A model generated the notes under the pieces. The model saw only the letters and a list, made by a program, of their open reading frames with translations, did not search any database and was not told the DNA's origin. A stretch of 58,576 bases of DNA from Actinomadura macra NBRC 14102 (GTDB taxonomy: Bacteria; Actinomycetota; Actinomycetes; Streptosporangiales; Streptosporangiaceae), in assembly GCF_001552215.1 (NCBI RefSeq), contig NZ_BCQT01000032.1, positions 1-58,576 on the forward strand. The letters are read 5' to 3'. The first letter of the stretch is position 1; the number at the start of each line of letters is the position of its first letter. This document shows positions 9,303 through 17,759 of the stretch, in pieces. The translations under genes and the position numbers were made by a program.

Positions 9303-9450
9303 CGATCCCGTCCCGCTTCCCGGTCCGGTCGCCGGTCTCCCTCGCTTCGGCCAGCTGATCGCGGGCGGCCGAGACGCGCTGGGCGGCGGCCGGTTCGGTG
9401 GGGCGTAGTTCCTCTAGCAGGGCGGTCAAGCGCTCGACGGTCTCGGTCAT
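9247..9450 (-). CDS. small hypothetical protein
   Basis: A 67-residue ORF starting at ATG 9450, with ggagg eight bases upstream. The first half is a plausible amphipathic helix (TETVERLTALLEELRPTE, AAAQRVSAARDQLAEARET); the second half is Arg/Gly-rich and may be non-native sequence after a junction. No family is recognised. It lies in the pseudogene belt, so it may itself be truncated. The strong ribosome-binding site is the main support. Confidence 0.35.
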   Translation of the reverse strand: MTETVERLTALLEELRPTEPAAAQRVSAARDQLAEARETGDRTGKRDGIVRRPFGGVGARAGLRGIP

Positions 9451-9857
9451 GGCGGCTTCCTCCGTTCGGATTCCCCACGGCCGGCCCGAGTTCCGCCGCG
9501 CGGTCGGCGCTGACAAACGCCCAGCTTGGGCCTGGCAGAGATCGTCACCGTCCTAGACGTCAGCGCCGACGATTTGATGCGGGCCAGGTTGGGGTGGTGC
9601 GGTCCGGTGTTGCCGGGGGAAGCCTGTTGGCGTGGGCCGGGTCCGGAAGTGTGTGGTGTGCGGTGCGCGGGTGGCCGAGGCGCTGACGGCGGCCGCCGTC
9701 ACCGACGACCGCGCCCGCGGCGCCACATGGAACACCAACGGCGCCGCGCTGGGTGTGGACGCCTTCCACCGCGCGGCGCCGGTACACCGGGGCCCGCCTC
9801 GGGTTCTGGGTGCCCGGGACGCCGGTCACGCTGAGGAGGCCGACGCCGAGGTCCCGT

Positions 9858-10030
9858 CGTCGACGCCGACGCCACCGCCATGGAGATCGCCAGTGTCCTG
9901 GCGGGCACCCGCGGCCCCATGGTGGGAGTCTCCGGGGAGGCCGACCGCGCCGACGCGCCCACGATCGGCGTCGTCACGGCGGCTCAGCCGCTCGAACGGC
10001 TCCTGCCAGCCCGGCCGGGCTCCGCCACAT
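9858..10030 (+). pseudogene. CBS-domain protein remnant
   Basis: About 57 codons (VVDADATAMEIASVLAGTRG, then a DRADAPTIGVVTAAQPLERLL-type ending) match the last third of the intact CBS protein at 22986-23456 (VVDAEATAMEIASVMAATRS) closely in both protein and DNA. The rest of the gene is absent. The preceding 9530-9857 stretch is coding-like but I cannot assign it. This is a decayed paralogue. Confidence 0.7.
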
Positions 10031-10049
10031 AGCTGCCTGCGCTGATCAA

Positions 10050-10345
10050 ATGGTTTCGGTGAAGCGTTCGCCCTTTGGTCATGGACCCCGCTACCAGGAT
10101 GACATCGCCGGTGTCGGCGGTGTCAGAGGTGACCTGCGCACCGACGGAATTCACGCGCACCACCGTCACTCCGTGTTTGAAGCGAGGACGGTCTCGCCCA
10201 AATCCACACCGACGATGCCACGGGGCGGATGCATCTGACCTGGGTGACGCCGCCAATGAACATCAGCACGTCGGCGACCCGCCAGCTCTGCGGCCGCAAC
10301 TCGGCGACGTCGAGAAGGTTGAAACCGGCGTTGTGCGGGCTGGGC
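10050..10345 (-). pseudogene. TrkH / TrkA potassium-transport remnants
   Basis: Reading leftward, one frame gives NAGFNLLDVAELRP...DVLMFIGG, the conserved TrkH/KtrB pore-region segment (about 10345-10255). It is followed in shifted frames by VGVDLGETVLAS, then FKHGVTVVRVNS and DTADTGDVILVAG (about 10240-10060), the C-terminal RCK/TrkA-C pattern. Neither gene is complete and the frames do not join. This looks like a collapsed trkH-trkA pair with a large internal deletion. The assignment rests on motif recognition only. Confidence 0.6.
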
Positions 10346-10538
10346 GTCATCCGAGCCGATCGTTAACATCCGAGCACGGGCCCACCCTGCGCGAAGGGCC
10401 TGGTCATGGCCGCGCCATGACGCTCAGCGACAGGGCGACGCTACAGTGGAAGAGGCGATCGGTTTCAAGGGAATGAGGGGTCCGTCTTGGTGATGAACCC
10501 GGCTTTGAGCCCGGGTTCCAACCGGGGGAGGGACGATA

Positions 10539-10787
10539 ATGTCCAAGTTCATGGATGTTCACCATGGCATGAACGGAATATCTGGCGACCAGCTCAGGGA
10601 TGCCCACGCGGCCGACCTGGCCCTCCAAGGTGAGGAAGGCGTCGTCTTCGAGCGGGCCTGGGCGGACCCGGAGGCCGGCACGGTTTTCTGCCTCTCGGAG
10701 GCTCCCGACGCCGCCGCCGTACAGCGAGTCCACGAGCGTGCCGGCCACCGCGCCGACGAAATCCACCCCGTGCCGCTGAGCGTCTGA
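10539..10787 (+). CDS. DUF4242 (SCO4226-type nickel-binding) protein
   Basis: An 82-residue protein starting MSKFMDVHHGMNGIS, with FERAWADPEAGTVFCLSEAP and AVQRVHERAGHRADEI. This is the pattern of DUF4242, whose Streptomyces member SCO4226 binds nickel (established for that protein; by homology here). The His/Asp-rich N terminus could be metal-binding. The ATG follows gggggaggg at good spacing, and a hairpin terminator candidate lies at 10877-10898. It is intact and stands alone within decayed surroundings. Confidence 0.8.
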   Translation: MSKFMDVHHGMNGISGDQLRDAHAADLALQGEEGVVFERAWADPEAGTVFCLSEAPDAAAVQRVHERAGHRADEIHPVPLSV

Positions 10788-10876
10788 CGGCCCCGTCCAA
10801 GCCGAATCGTGTAGTTCGCCTGTGGCGAGCACGCCGAGTACGGGCGACATTCGGCCACCGTGGGGTGTGCATCTTA

Positions 10877-10898
10877 CCGGCCCTTGGTTCTGGGCCGG
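10877..10898 (+). terminator. hairpin after DUF4242 gene
   Basis: A perfect 7-bp stem, ccggccc/gggccgg, around the loop ttggttct, about 90 bp after the DUF4242 stop. There is no U-tract, which is common for actinomycete terminators. The rest of 10788-11174 shows no convincing gene. Confidence 0.45.
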
Positions 10899-11174
10899 CA
10901 AGGACGGCTATGCGCCGTGCCCTGGGCCGGGAGGGGCTCGCGGCGGTAGGGGCCCGGTGATCTCGCGATTGGATTGAGGTCCGACGTCACCCTCCAGGGC
11001 GGGTGGCGGCTTCGGGAGGCCGATGACCCCGGTGGCTTGCGGCCCCTTCCAGGGCGCTGCCGGGTCTGGTTGAAGGTTCTGGGAAAACGTTGCGGCCCGG
11101 CTGTCGATATGTGGTGAGCCCGTTCGTTGTGGGATGAGGGCGGGAAGGGCCCGCTCGGCATGAGGAGCACTGTC

Positions 11175-11537
11175 ATGACCAAGTACATGCTGTCGGCCCA
11201 CAGCGCCGAGGGCCAGTCCCCGCCGCCTATGAGCCCGGAGGACATCCAGCATGTCACCGAACAGGTGCTCGCATTGGAGGGGGAGATGAAGGAGGCAGGC
11301 GTCTGGGTGTTCGGCGGGCGTCTGCACAGCCCCGACACCGCCACGGTCGTGCGTGCGTCGGGGCAGCAAGTGATCACGACAGATGGACCTTTCGTTGAAG
11401 CACGTGAGCATCTCGGTGGCTTCTACGTTCTTGAGGCAGCCGACCTCGACACGGCGCTGTCTTGGGCCGCGAAGGTCACCTCCATCGTTGGCGCGCCGAT
11501 CGAAGTCCGGCCCTTCGCCGGCCAGCCCGAGGGTTGA
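11175..11537 (+). CDS. YciI-like DGPF-domain protein
   Basis: A 120-residue protein (MTKYMLSAHS...) with the diagnostic DGPF motif in ITTDGPFVEAREHLGGFYVL and the family ending ALSWAAKVTS...IEVRPF. DGPF/YCII proteins are standard partners of ECF42 sigma factors. The start at 11175 is chosen because gaggag lies eight bases upstream; an upstream in-frame ATG exists but has no such site. The stop codon (TGA 11535-11537) overlaps the TTG start of the sigma gene, implying translational coupling. The biochemical role of these proteins is unknown. Confidence 0.9.
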   Translation: MTKYMLSAHSAEGQSPPPMSPEDIQHVTEQVLALEGEMKEAGVWVFGGRLHSPDTATVVRASGQQVITTDGPFVEAREHLGGFYVLEAADLDTALSWAAKVTSIVGAPIEVRPFAGQPEG

Positions 11538-12727
11538 TCATCGATGCGGCCTTGGTCGGCCGGATCTTCCGCGCGGAATCCGGCCGGTCGCTTGCCGCGC
11601 TGATCAGCGCCATCGGCGACATCGACCTGGCCGAGGACGCGGTGCAGGAAGCGTTCGCCATCGCCCTGCGCAAGTGGCCTGCCGCCGGGGTACCGCCCAA
11701 CCCGGGCGCCTGGATCACCACCACCGCCCGCAACCATGCACTCGACCGGCTTCGTCGCCAGGCCAGAGAACGGCGGTTGCTCGGCGACGCCGCAATCTTG
11801 ACGTCGCCGACGAAGGAGGCGGATCACGCGCTCGATGACCGGCTTCGGTTGATCTTCACCTGCTGCCACCCCGCCCTGTCGCCCGAGGCCCAGGTGGCGC
11901 TTACACTGCGGCTCCTCGGCGGCATGTCGACCGCGGAGGTCGCATACTCGTTCCTCGTGGCCGAGCCGACCATGGCCCAGCGCCTTGTGCGCGCAAAACG
12001 AAAGATCAAGGCGGCGCGGATACCGTACCGCGTTCCGGACGAGCACGAACTGCCCGACCGGCTTCCTCCGGCCCTGTCCGTCATCTACCTCATCTACACC
12101 AGCGGCGTGTCCGGCGGTGACCCGAGCCTGTGCGGAGAGGCAGTAAGGCTGGCGCGGACGCTGGCGAGTCTCATGCCCGATGAGCCCGAGGTCGCCGGGC
12201 TGCTCGCTCTGGTGCTGCTCAGTGAGTCCCGGCGATCGACGCGCACCCGTCCAGACGGCTCCCGGGTCCTGCTCGCCGAACAGGACCGAAGCCGGTGGGA
12301 CCGTGAGCTGATCGAGGAAGGACACGCACTCGTCCGCTGGTGCCTACGCCGTGACCGGCCAGGCATCTACCAACTCCAGGCCGCCATCCAGGCCGTGCAC
12401 ACCGATGCTCCGACGGCCGAGCAGACCGACTGGGCGCAGATCGTCACGCTCTATGACCAGTTGCTCACTATCGCCGCGACCCCCGTCGTGGCTCTGAACC
12501 GCGCTGTGGCCCTCGCCGAGATCCACGGTCCCGCTGCCGCCTTGGTCCTGGTCGATGACCTGGACCTGGACGGTTACCACCTTTTTCATGCCACCCGCGC
12601 CGACCTCCTGAGCCGACTCGGCCGTGACCAAGAGGCCGCCACCGCCTACCAGCGCGCCGCAGCCCTCGCTCCCACTCCCGCCGAACGCGAGTTCCTCCAC
12701 CGCGGCGGCCGCACAGCACGATCATGA
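11534..12727 (+). CDS. ECF42-group RNA polymerase sigma factor
   Basis: A 397-residue protein. Region 2 is seen in GDIDLAEDAVQEAFAIALRK and region 4 in LTLRLLGGMSTAEVAYSFLV. A long C-terminal extension follows (IYLIYTSGVSGGDPSLCGEA, then TPVVALNRAVALAEIHGP and a TPR-like end, AYQRAAALAPTPAEREFL), typical of ECF42 factors, which lack an anti-sigma partner and need the extension for activity. The start is taken as TTG 11534 inside TTGA, overlapping the stop of the DGPF gene, because homology starts there; a GTG/ATG further upstream would add unrelated residues. The pair is intact despite decayed neighbours. Confidence 0.9.
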   Translation: MIIDAALVGRIFRAESGRSLAALISAIGDIDLAEDAVQEAFAIALRKWPAAGVPPNPGAWITTTARNHALDRLRRQARERRLLGDAAILTSPTKEADHALDDRLRLIFTCCHPALSPEAQVALTLRLLGGMSTAEVAYSFLVAEPTMAQRLVRAKRKIKAARIPYRVPDEHELPDRLPPALSVIYLIYTSGVSGGDPSLCGEAVRLARTLASLMPDEPEVAGLLALVLLSESRRSTRTRPDGSRVLLAEQDRSRWDRELIEEGHALVRWCLRRDRPGIYQLQAAIQAVHTDAPTAEQTDWAQIVTLYDQLLTIAATPVVALNRAVALAEIHGPAAALVLVDDLDLDGYHLFHATRADLLSRLGRDQEAATAYQRAAALAPTPAEREFLHRGGRTARS

Positions 12728-12977
12728 AACATCGCCGGCAGCGATGATCCGCACGCCGCTCCCGCAGGCGCCTGACGAGATCGGAAGGGCGGCGGCGCTC
12801 GGCGGGGCGCTGGTCGCCACGGTGCCCGATCGCCAGCCGCCGCGCCCGCTGGACTGGCGGCCGCGGACGGTCTGCTACCGGTCCGGCGGCGGCTGCTCCT
12901 ATGGCCATCTCCGGGTGCTGAGCCGGCTCGACGCCGATGCGCCGGTCCCCCTCCGCTGATCATCGCCTACCGCCCCG

Positions 12978-13335
12978 GTGACCCGCAGCGAGCGCACGAA
13001 CTGCTTCCACGTCGCCGGCTTCAGTTCACAGAGTCTTGCATTCGCCCCTCGGCCCGTGGCCGGCGAGGAACCCCTCATCGGGGCGAAGCGGGGCTGCCAC
13101 TTGCGCGGCTGGATCGAGCGGGCGGCTGCGGCTACGTGGCCAGCAGAGATCCGGCTGGTGGAGACCAAGGTCAACGGGCAACCGGCGCTGGCCGCCTACC
13201 TGCCCGACGTCACCGGCACCTGTCTCGGCACGGCATCATCGTGCTGACCGTCGGCCCGGCGAGCATCACCGAGATCACCGGCTTCCCAACGCCGAGATCT
13301 TCGCCTGGTTCGGCCTGCCGAGAATCGTCGGCTGA
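12978..13335 (+). pseudogene. ECF sigma factor (SnoaL-tailed) 3' remnant
   Basis: Three consecutive frames give one homologous stretch: EIRLVETKVNGQPALAAYLP (about 13147-13206), then VLTVGPASITEITGFP (about 13243-13290), then AEIFAWFGLP to a TGA at 13333. This matches the C-terminal SnoaL-like domain of SigG/SigJ-type ECF sigma factors. Two single-base shifts break it and the sigma domains are missing. The 12728-12977 stretch upstream contains nothing I can assign. Confidence 0.65.
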
Positions 13336-13444
13336 GCGTCCAGGCGGCGGCTGATTCCGGCAGCACCGATGGGTCGCCGCTCCTTCCGGGATCTGTCAGT
13401 GGTACACGGCCGCGCGCCGCGGCCCGACGCCTCTTGGAGAGAAC

Positions 13445-13624
13445 ATGGACGCTCTTGCCATTGCCGGGCGGTACTACGACGCCTGGATCCACCACGCCGA
13501 CGACATGACCGGCGTCCCACTGGCCGCAGACTTCACCCTCACCGGCCCCGTCGCCGGCTTCGACAGCGCGGCCGGCTACCGGGCTATGGCCGCGCCGGCG
13601 GCTGCGGACGTGCGGAGCTTCTAG
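13445..13624 (+). pseudogene. NTF2/SnoaL-like small protein, truncated
   Basis: A 59-codon ORF (MDALAIAGRYYDAWIHH, later DFTLTGPVAGFDSAAGYR) resembles the first half of an NTF2-like protein. The ATG follows ggagag at six bases. Members usually exceed 110 residues, so the end is missing after an apparent deletion. It follows a broken sigma factor with a related fold. Confidence 0.5.
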
Positions 13625-13688
13625 ATCCGTCACCAGTTCGGCCACCGACCGGTTGGCCTGCTCGGACGCCGAGAACCTGCGCCGCGTT

Positions 13689-14274
13689 ATGGCCGACGCG
13701 ACCGACCCGCCGCGGCTGCTGCGCCGCAGCTACGACCACACGGCCGAGCTGATCGAGCGAGTCACCGCAGACGGCTGGGCCGCCCCCGGCTCCTGCGGCG
13801 GATGGATGGTGCTGCAGACCGCCGATCACCCGACCGGCGGGCTGCTGCTGATCATCCGGGTCGCCGAAGGAACACCGCCCGACCCGGTCGAGATCGACGT
13901 CCCGGGCCCAGACCGACACCGACCACCTGAACACCGACCCGGCCGGCGCGTTCCGTGCGGTGGCCGAGCGCTCACTGGCCGCCCTCGGCGAACCCAGGGC
14001 GCTGCAACGGGACTGCCCCTTCCTCGGCGGACTGAGCAGCGACGCGACGCTTGCCTCCATCTGCCTGCTCGCAACGCTGGTCCACGGATGTGACATCGCC
14101 CAGGGCGCCTATATCGATCACTGGGCCGGGGCCGTGGACGCGGCCTGGGCCTACGCCCGGCACGCCATCGGCGACGACCAGCGCCAGTCAGTCGTGTTCG
14201 CCGAACCGCTCTCCAACACCCCGGCCGCCAACACCTTCATCGCGCACCTGGCCCACCTGGGACGACGTGCCTAG
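13689..14274 (+). pseudogene. mycothiol-dependent maleylpyruvate isomerase-like, frameshifted
   Basis: The N-terminal part (LLRRSYDHTAELIERVTADG) reads in one frame to about 13910, then homology continues in another frame as DHLNTDPAGAFRAVAERSLA and ATLVHGCDIAQGA to a TAG at 14272-14274. This is the TIGR03086/DinB-like metal-binding fold used by mycothiol-dependent isomerases. A one-base shift near 13912 breaks the gene. The usual His metal ligand region (expected near DVRALLAH) is also poorly conserved. Confidence 0.6.
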
Positions 14275-14640
14275 ACGGAGTCCACTGGGTTCGCGGCTGG
14301 CAGACCACCTGGCCGCGAACTCGGTTCCCACCGACTTGGAGGCATTCGCACCGTCAGGGATACCCGGCGCGCCAGGTCAGACCTTGGAGGTCGAGGCTGT
14401 GATGGCGGCGTAGCGGACGGCCATGAGGTCGTCACTCGATGGAGGAACGCCACACGTCGGTGTGGGCCGGCGGGGCTGCGGCCCGTCCCCTTCGCCCGAG
14501 GCGAACGATCGCGCCCCGTGTGACATCCGGCCGTGCAATTCGCCGGGAGGGTGAACGGCCCGGTTCCTGCATGCGCACAGCGATCGTCCTGACGAGCGCA
14601 GGGTACGGATACCGCGCCTGGACGCCCAGTACACGACCGG
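14275..14640. other. no gene seen
   Basis: This 366-bp stretch contains short ORFs in several frames but none with a recognisable motif or a convincing ribosome-binding site. It probably includes the lost 5' half of the ArsR gene that follows. Confidence 0.4.
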
Positions 14641-14854
14641 CCCGCAATCGGCATGCCTGCGCGGCTGCAAGCTGGTCGACTACCGGGCCGAGGGCCGCCA
14701 GTCCTGGTACTTCATCGCCGCGCCGGAACTGCTGAACCTGCTGCGGTCGGCCGAGCACCTGCTGGCGGCCACCGACCGGGCCGTGGCGCTGTGCCCGCCC
14801 TACGGCGTCGCCGCCGGACAGGAAGAGCCTGCGGCGCTGGAGACAGGGCCATGA
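14641..14854 (+). pseudogene. ArsR-family regulator, 3' half
   Basis: The frame reads ACLRGCKLVDYRAEGRQSWY, then LLNLLRSAEHLLAATDRA, ending at TGA 14852-14854. This is the wing and dimerisation helix of a CmtR/ArsR-type metal regulator. The winged-helix recognition half is missing. The stop overlaps the ATG (14851) of the following CDF gene as ATGA, so this was a regulator-efflux operon. Confidence 0.7.
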
Positions 14855-15566
14855 CGGCGGTGACGCTGGGCCCGCCGCCACTGCGCCGGGCCCGTGCTGG
14901 CCCGCCGAGTGCGCTGGCTGGTGGCCGCCACCATCGCCTACAACCTCGTCGAGGCCGCCGTCGCGATCACCGCGGGCAGGGTCGCCTCGTCCGGGGCGCT
15001 GGTGGCCTTCGGGCTCGACTCGGTCATCGAGATCGCCTCGGCCGCCGCGGTCGCCTGGCAGCTCTCCGCCCGCGCCCCCGACCTGGTCGGGCGGCGCGAG
15101 CGGCGGGCGCTGCGGATCATCGCGTTCTCGTTCTTCGCCCTAGCCGGGTACGTCGCCCTCGACGCGGTCCGCACCCTCACCGGGTCCGGGGAGGCCGGAC
15201 ACTCCACCGCCGAGCTGGTGCTGGCCGCGCTCAGCCAGGCGATCATGCCGGGCCTGTCGCATACCCAGCGGCGTACCGGCCGGGAGTTGGGGTCGGCCGG
15301 CGCGGCCGCCGACTCCAAACAGACCTGCTGTACACCTACCTGTCGGCGGTGCTGCTGGCCGGGCTCGTGGTCAACAGCCTGTTCGGCTGGGCCTGGGCCG
15401 ACCCGGTCGTCGCTCTAGTCGTCGCCGCCGTTAGGGAAGGGCGCCAAGCCTCCCGCGGCGACGCCCGCTGCGCTCTTCCCATACCACCCGGGGCTGCCAC
15501 TGCCGGGCAGAGCGCGCCGACGAGGGCTGCGCGTCCTGTGGCCCCGGCTGTGCCTGCTGTTCCTGA
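14851..15566 (+). pseudogene. cation diffusion facilitator (CDF) transporter, frameshifted
   Basis: The homologous reading is in four pieces: MTAVTLGPPPL from 14851; then LARRVRWLVAATIAYNLVEA through GLDSVIEIASAAAVAWQ and ADSKQT (14894 to about 15320); then LLYTYLSAVLLAGLVVNSLF...WADPVVALVVAA; then a Cys-rich tail reading CHC...GCASCGPGCACCS to TGA 15564-15566. CDF proteins export Zn, Co or Cd by proton antiport; the membrane helices and metal-site D residues (GLDSV, ADSK) are visible. At least three single-base shifts break it. The Cys-rich tail suggests a soft-metal substrate. Confidence 0.75.
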
Positions 15567-15680
15567 CCTGGCCTTCCTCCCGGGATCGGCCATTCACCGA
15601 GGCCGTCTTGGCCTCCTGTGGTGGCAGGGGTCGGCGCGTCAAGTCTGCGGCCCAGCGACAGGTGTTCGCACCACCATGAC

Positions 15681-15713
15681 CATTCAAACATTGTTTGATA
15701 CATTGTTTGAATG
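15681..15713 (+). promoter_or_regulatory. palindromic TetR operator overlapping the start codon
   Basis: A 10-bp perfect inverted repeat, cattcaaaca (15681-15690) and tgtttgaatg (15704-15713), flanks 13 bp. The word cattgtttga also occurs twice as a direct repeat (15689-15698, 15701-15710). The ATG of the tetR-like gene is inside the right arm and no SD precedes it, which suggests a leaderless transcript autoregulated at the start codon. Confidence 0.75.
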
Positions 15714-16376
15714 AAGGAGACGGAGGAAACGCGAGGCCGGATCGTCGCAGCGGCCGAACGGTTGTTCGCCAGCGGTGGGGAGGAGGCGACCTCGCTGCGG
15801 GCGATCACCCGGGAGGCCGAAGTGAACGTCGCGGCGATCCACTACCACTTCGGCGGCCGGGTCGGGCTGCTGCGGGAAGTCCTGGACCGTCACGTCGGGC
15901 CACTCAACCAACGCCGGCTGGCTTTGCTGGACGAGGCCGAGCGCGCGTATGGAACGGTGGTCCCGGTGGCGACGCTGCTGGAGGCGTTCCTGCGTCCGGA
16001 CCTGGAACTGTTGGCGCGGCTGCGAGAGGAACAGGTGCAGGTGGCACGGTTCCTCGGGCGGGCCTACACCCAACCCAGCCCGGTACTGGAAGGCTTCGTG
16101 CGCCAGCAGTTCGAACCGGTCGCGGCGCGGCTTGTCCCGTCCCTGCGGCGGGCCCTGCCGGATCTCGGTGACGCCGAGCTCCGGATCCGGCTGAACCTGA
16201 TCGTGGCCGTCGTCACCGGCATGTTCGCCACCGCCACCCCGGCCGGTCGGCCGACCGTTCTGGGCAGCGACGACATCGAGCAACAGTTGCGGTTCCTAGT
16301 GGCCTTCTTCGCCCCCGCCATGTCGGCCCCCCGCGCCCCGACCGGAGCATCGCCCGTCGACCGGCCAGGAGGATGA
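15711..16376 (+). CDS. TetR-family transcriptional regulator
   Basis: A 221-residue protein. Residues about 5-50 are a TetR DNA-binding domain (TRGRIVAAAERLFASGGEEA, then SLRAITREAEVNVAAIHYHF). The remainder is helical and resembles the CerR-type C-terminal domain. The start is inside its own probable operator. The stop (TGA 16374-16376) directly precedes an alpha/beta hydrolase that it probably controls. Intact. Confidence 0.93.
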   Translation: MKETEETRGRIVAAAERLFASGGEEATSLRAITREAEVNVAAIHYHFGGRVGLLREVLDRHVGPLNQRRLALLDEAERAYGTVVPVATLLEAFLRPDLELLARLREEQVQVARFLGRAYTQPSPVLEGFVRQQFEPVAARLVPSLRRALPDLGDAELRIRLNLIVAVVTGMFATATPAGRPTVLGSDDIEQQLRFLVAFFAPAMSAPRAPTGASPVDRPGG

Positions 16377-16378
16377 TT

Positions 16379-17245
16379 ATGTCCGGCTACCGACACTCGT
16401 CCAGGGACCTGTGGCCCTGGCCGACCAGCACGATCGCGACCCCCGCCGGGCCCGTCTCGGTGACCGACAGCCAAGGGACCGGGCCGACCATAGTGCTCGT
16501 CCACGTCGGTCTGGGCAGCCTGCTGTGGCGCGACCTCATCGCTGAACTCGCCCCCCGATTCCGGTGCGTGACCTTGGACGCCCCTGGCACCGGCCGCACC
16601 CCCGCCCCCACTACGGGCATCAGCTTGACCACCGCCGCCGACGCCGTGTCGGCAGTACTCCGCACGCTCGACCTCCGTCACGTGACGCTCGCCGTCCACG
16701 ACCTGGGCGGCCCGGCGGGCATCGCCGCCGCGGCGCGCGAGCCCGACCGGATCGCCGCCATCGCCGCCATCAACACCTTCGGCTGGCGGCCCACCGGCAC
16801 CGCGTTCCGCGCCATGCTGGCGATCATGGGCAGCGGCCCCGTCCGCGAAAGCGACGCCTGGACCGGCTGGCTGCCCTGGCTCACTTCTACACGTTTCGGT
16901 GTGGGGCGCCATCAGACGCGGGCCGAGCGCCGCTCGTTCCGCGACGCCGTCGACCGCGATGGCCGACGCGCGTTCCACCGCTACATGGCCGACGCCCGCC
17001 GCAACGACCGGCTCTTCCAGCACACCGAGGCCGCACTGAAGGGTCTGCTGGCCGACCGGCCGCTGCTGACCGTCTTCGGGCAGCGCAACGACCCGCTCAA
17101 ACTGCAGCCAGAATGGAAGGCGCTGTTCCCGGACGCAGTCCAGCACACCATCCCCGGCGGCTACCACTTTCCCATGTGCGACGCCCCCGCCCAGGTCGCC
17201 GACCACCTCCGGACCTGGCACTCCGCCCACGTCACACAGACCTGA
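16379..17245 (+). CDS. alpha/beta hydrolase, haloalkane-dehalogenase-like
   Basis: A 288-residue alpha/beta-hydrolase. The nucleophile elbow reads VHDLGGPAG, with Asp as nucleophile, as in haloalkane dehalogenases (HDWGG) and fluoroacetate dehalogenases, in contrast to the Ser of esterases. The catalytic His is probably in GGYHFPM near the C terminus. The oxyanion-hole region is VHVGLGSLLWRDLI, which differs from the usual HGNP. The start at 16379 is chosen because aggagg lies six bases upstream; ATG 16373 overlaps the tetR stop and is possible. It is cotranscribed with the TetR gene. The substrate is unknown; a dehalogenase activity is inference. Confidence 0.85.
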   Translation: MSGYRHSSRDLWPWPTSTIATPAGPVSVTDSQGTGPTIVLVHVGLGSLLWRDLIAELAPRFRCVTLDAPGTGRTPAPTTGISLTTAADAVSAVLRTLDLRHVTLAVHDLGGPAGIAAAAREPDRIAAIAAINTFGWRPTGTAFRAMLAIMGSGPVRESDAWTGWLPWLTSTRFGVGRHQTRAERRSFRDAVDRDGRRAFHRYMADARRNDRLFQHTEAALKGLLADRPLLTVFGQRNDPLKLQPEWKALFPDAVQHTIPGGYHFPMCDAPAQVADHLRTWHSAHVTQT

Positions 17246-17279
17246 GGCCGGCGTACCGGCACGCTGCGGACACGATCAC

Positions 17280-17530
17280 CCTGGCGATACATTCAAGCCT
17301 GTCCCGTAATGGTTGGAGAAGCGCAGCCGGGTAGCCGCCATGGTCTGGCTGTCTGGGGCCGGGGCAGCCGGTGATCGTCAGGTTGTGCATGAGGGCAATG
17401 CCGCGGGTGGCGTGGTGGACGCCGTCGCGTTCGTGTCCGCAGTTGCGCGGGATGTTCCACCACTTCATGTGCGTGAAGATGTGCTCGATGCGGGCGCGCA
17501 CGCGTTTGTAAACGGTGTTGAGCCGGTGTT
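17280..17530 (-). pseudogene. IS5-like transposase C-terminal remnant
   Basis: The minus strand encodes RARIEHIFTHMKWWNIPRNC and HHATRGIALMHNLTITG, the C-terminal E-containing block of DDE_Tnp_4/IS5-group transposases. Nothing of the upstream DDE residues remains in frame. Confidence 0.7.
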
Positions 17531-17574
17531 GTCAGGCCGGTAGTTCGCTGCCGTCGCGGGGCCGCCGGTAGGAC

Positions 17575-17700
17575 ATGCGAGCCGGTCGGCGACATGGGAG
17601 ATCGTGCCGGTCTTCTCACCAGTCTGCGCGCATACTTTGAAGACCGTCCGGCCCGCGCGTTCACGCAGCTCAGGAGAATACTTTTCTGGCTGATTGCCGC
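17575..17700 (-). pseudogene. IS3-family OrfA remnant
   Basis: The minus strand encodes RKYSPELRERAGRTVFKVCA then GEKTGTISHVADRL, matching the N-terminal helix-turn-helix of IS3 OrfA proteins. It is truncated and abuts the IS5 remnant, so one IS probably inserted into or recombined with another. Confidence 0.6.
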
Positions 17701-17759
17701 GGCGCTGCTGCGCTGTGTGTCGTTACGGACTCCTTACAGGCCGGCTGGTGCCCTTGCCC

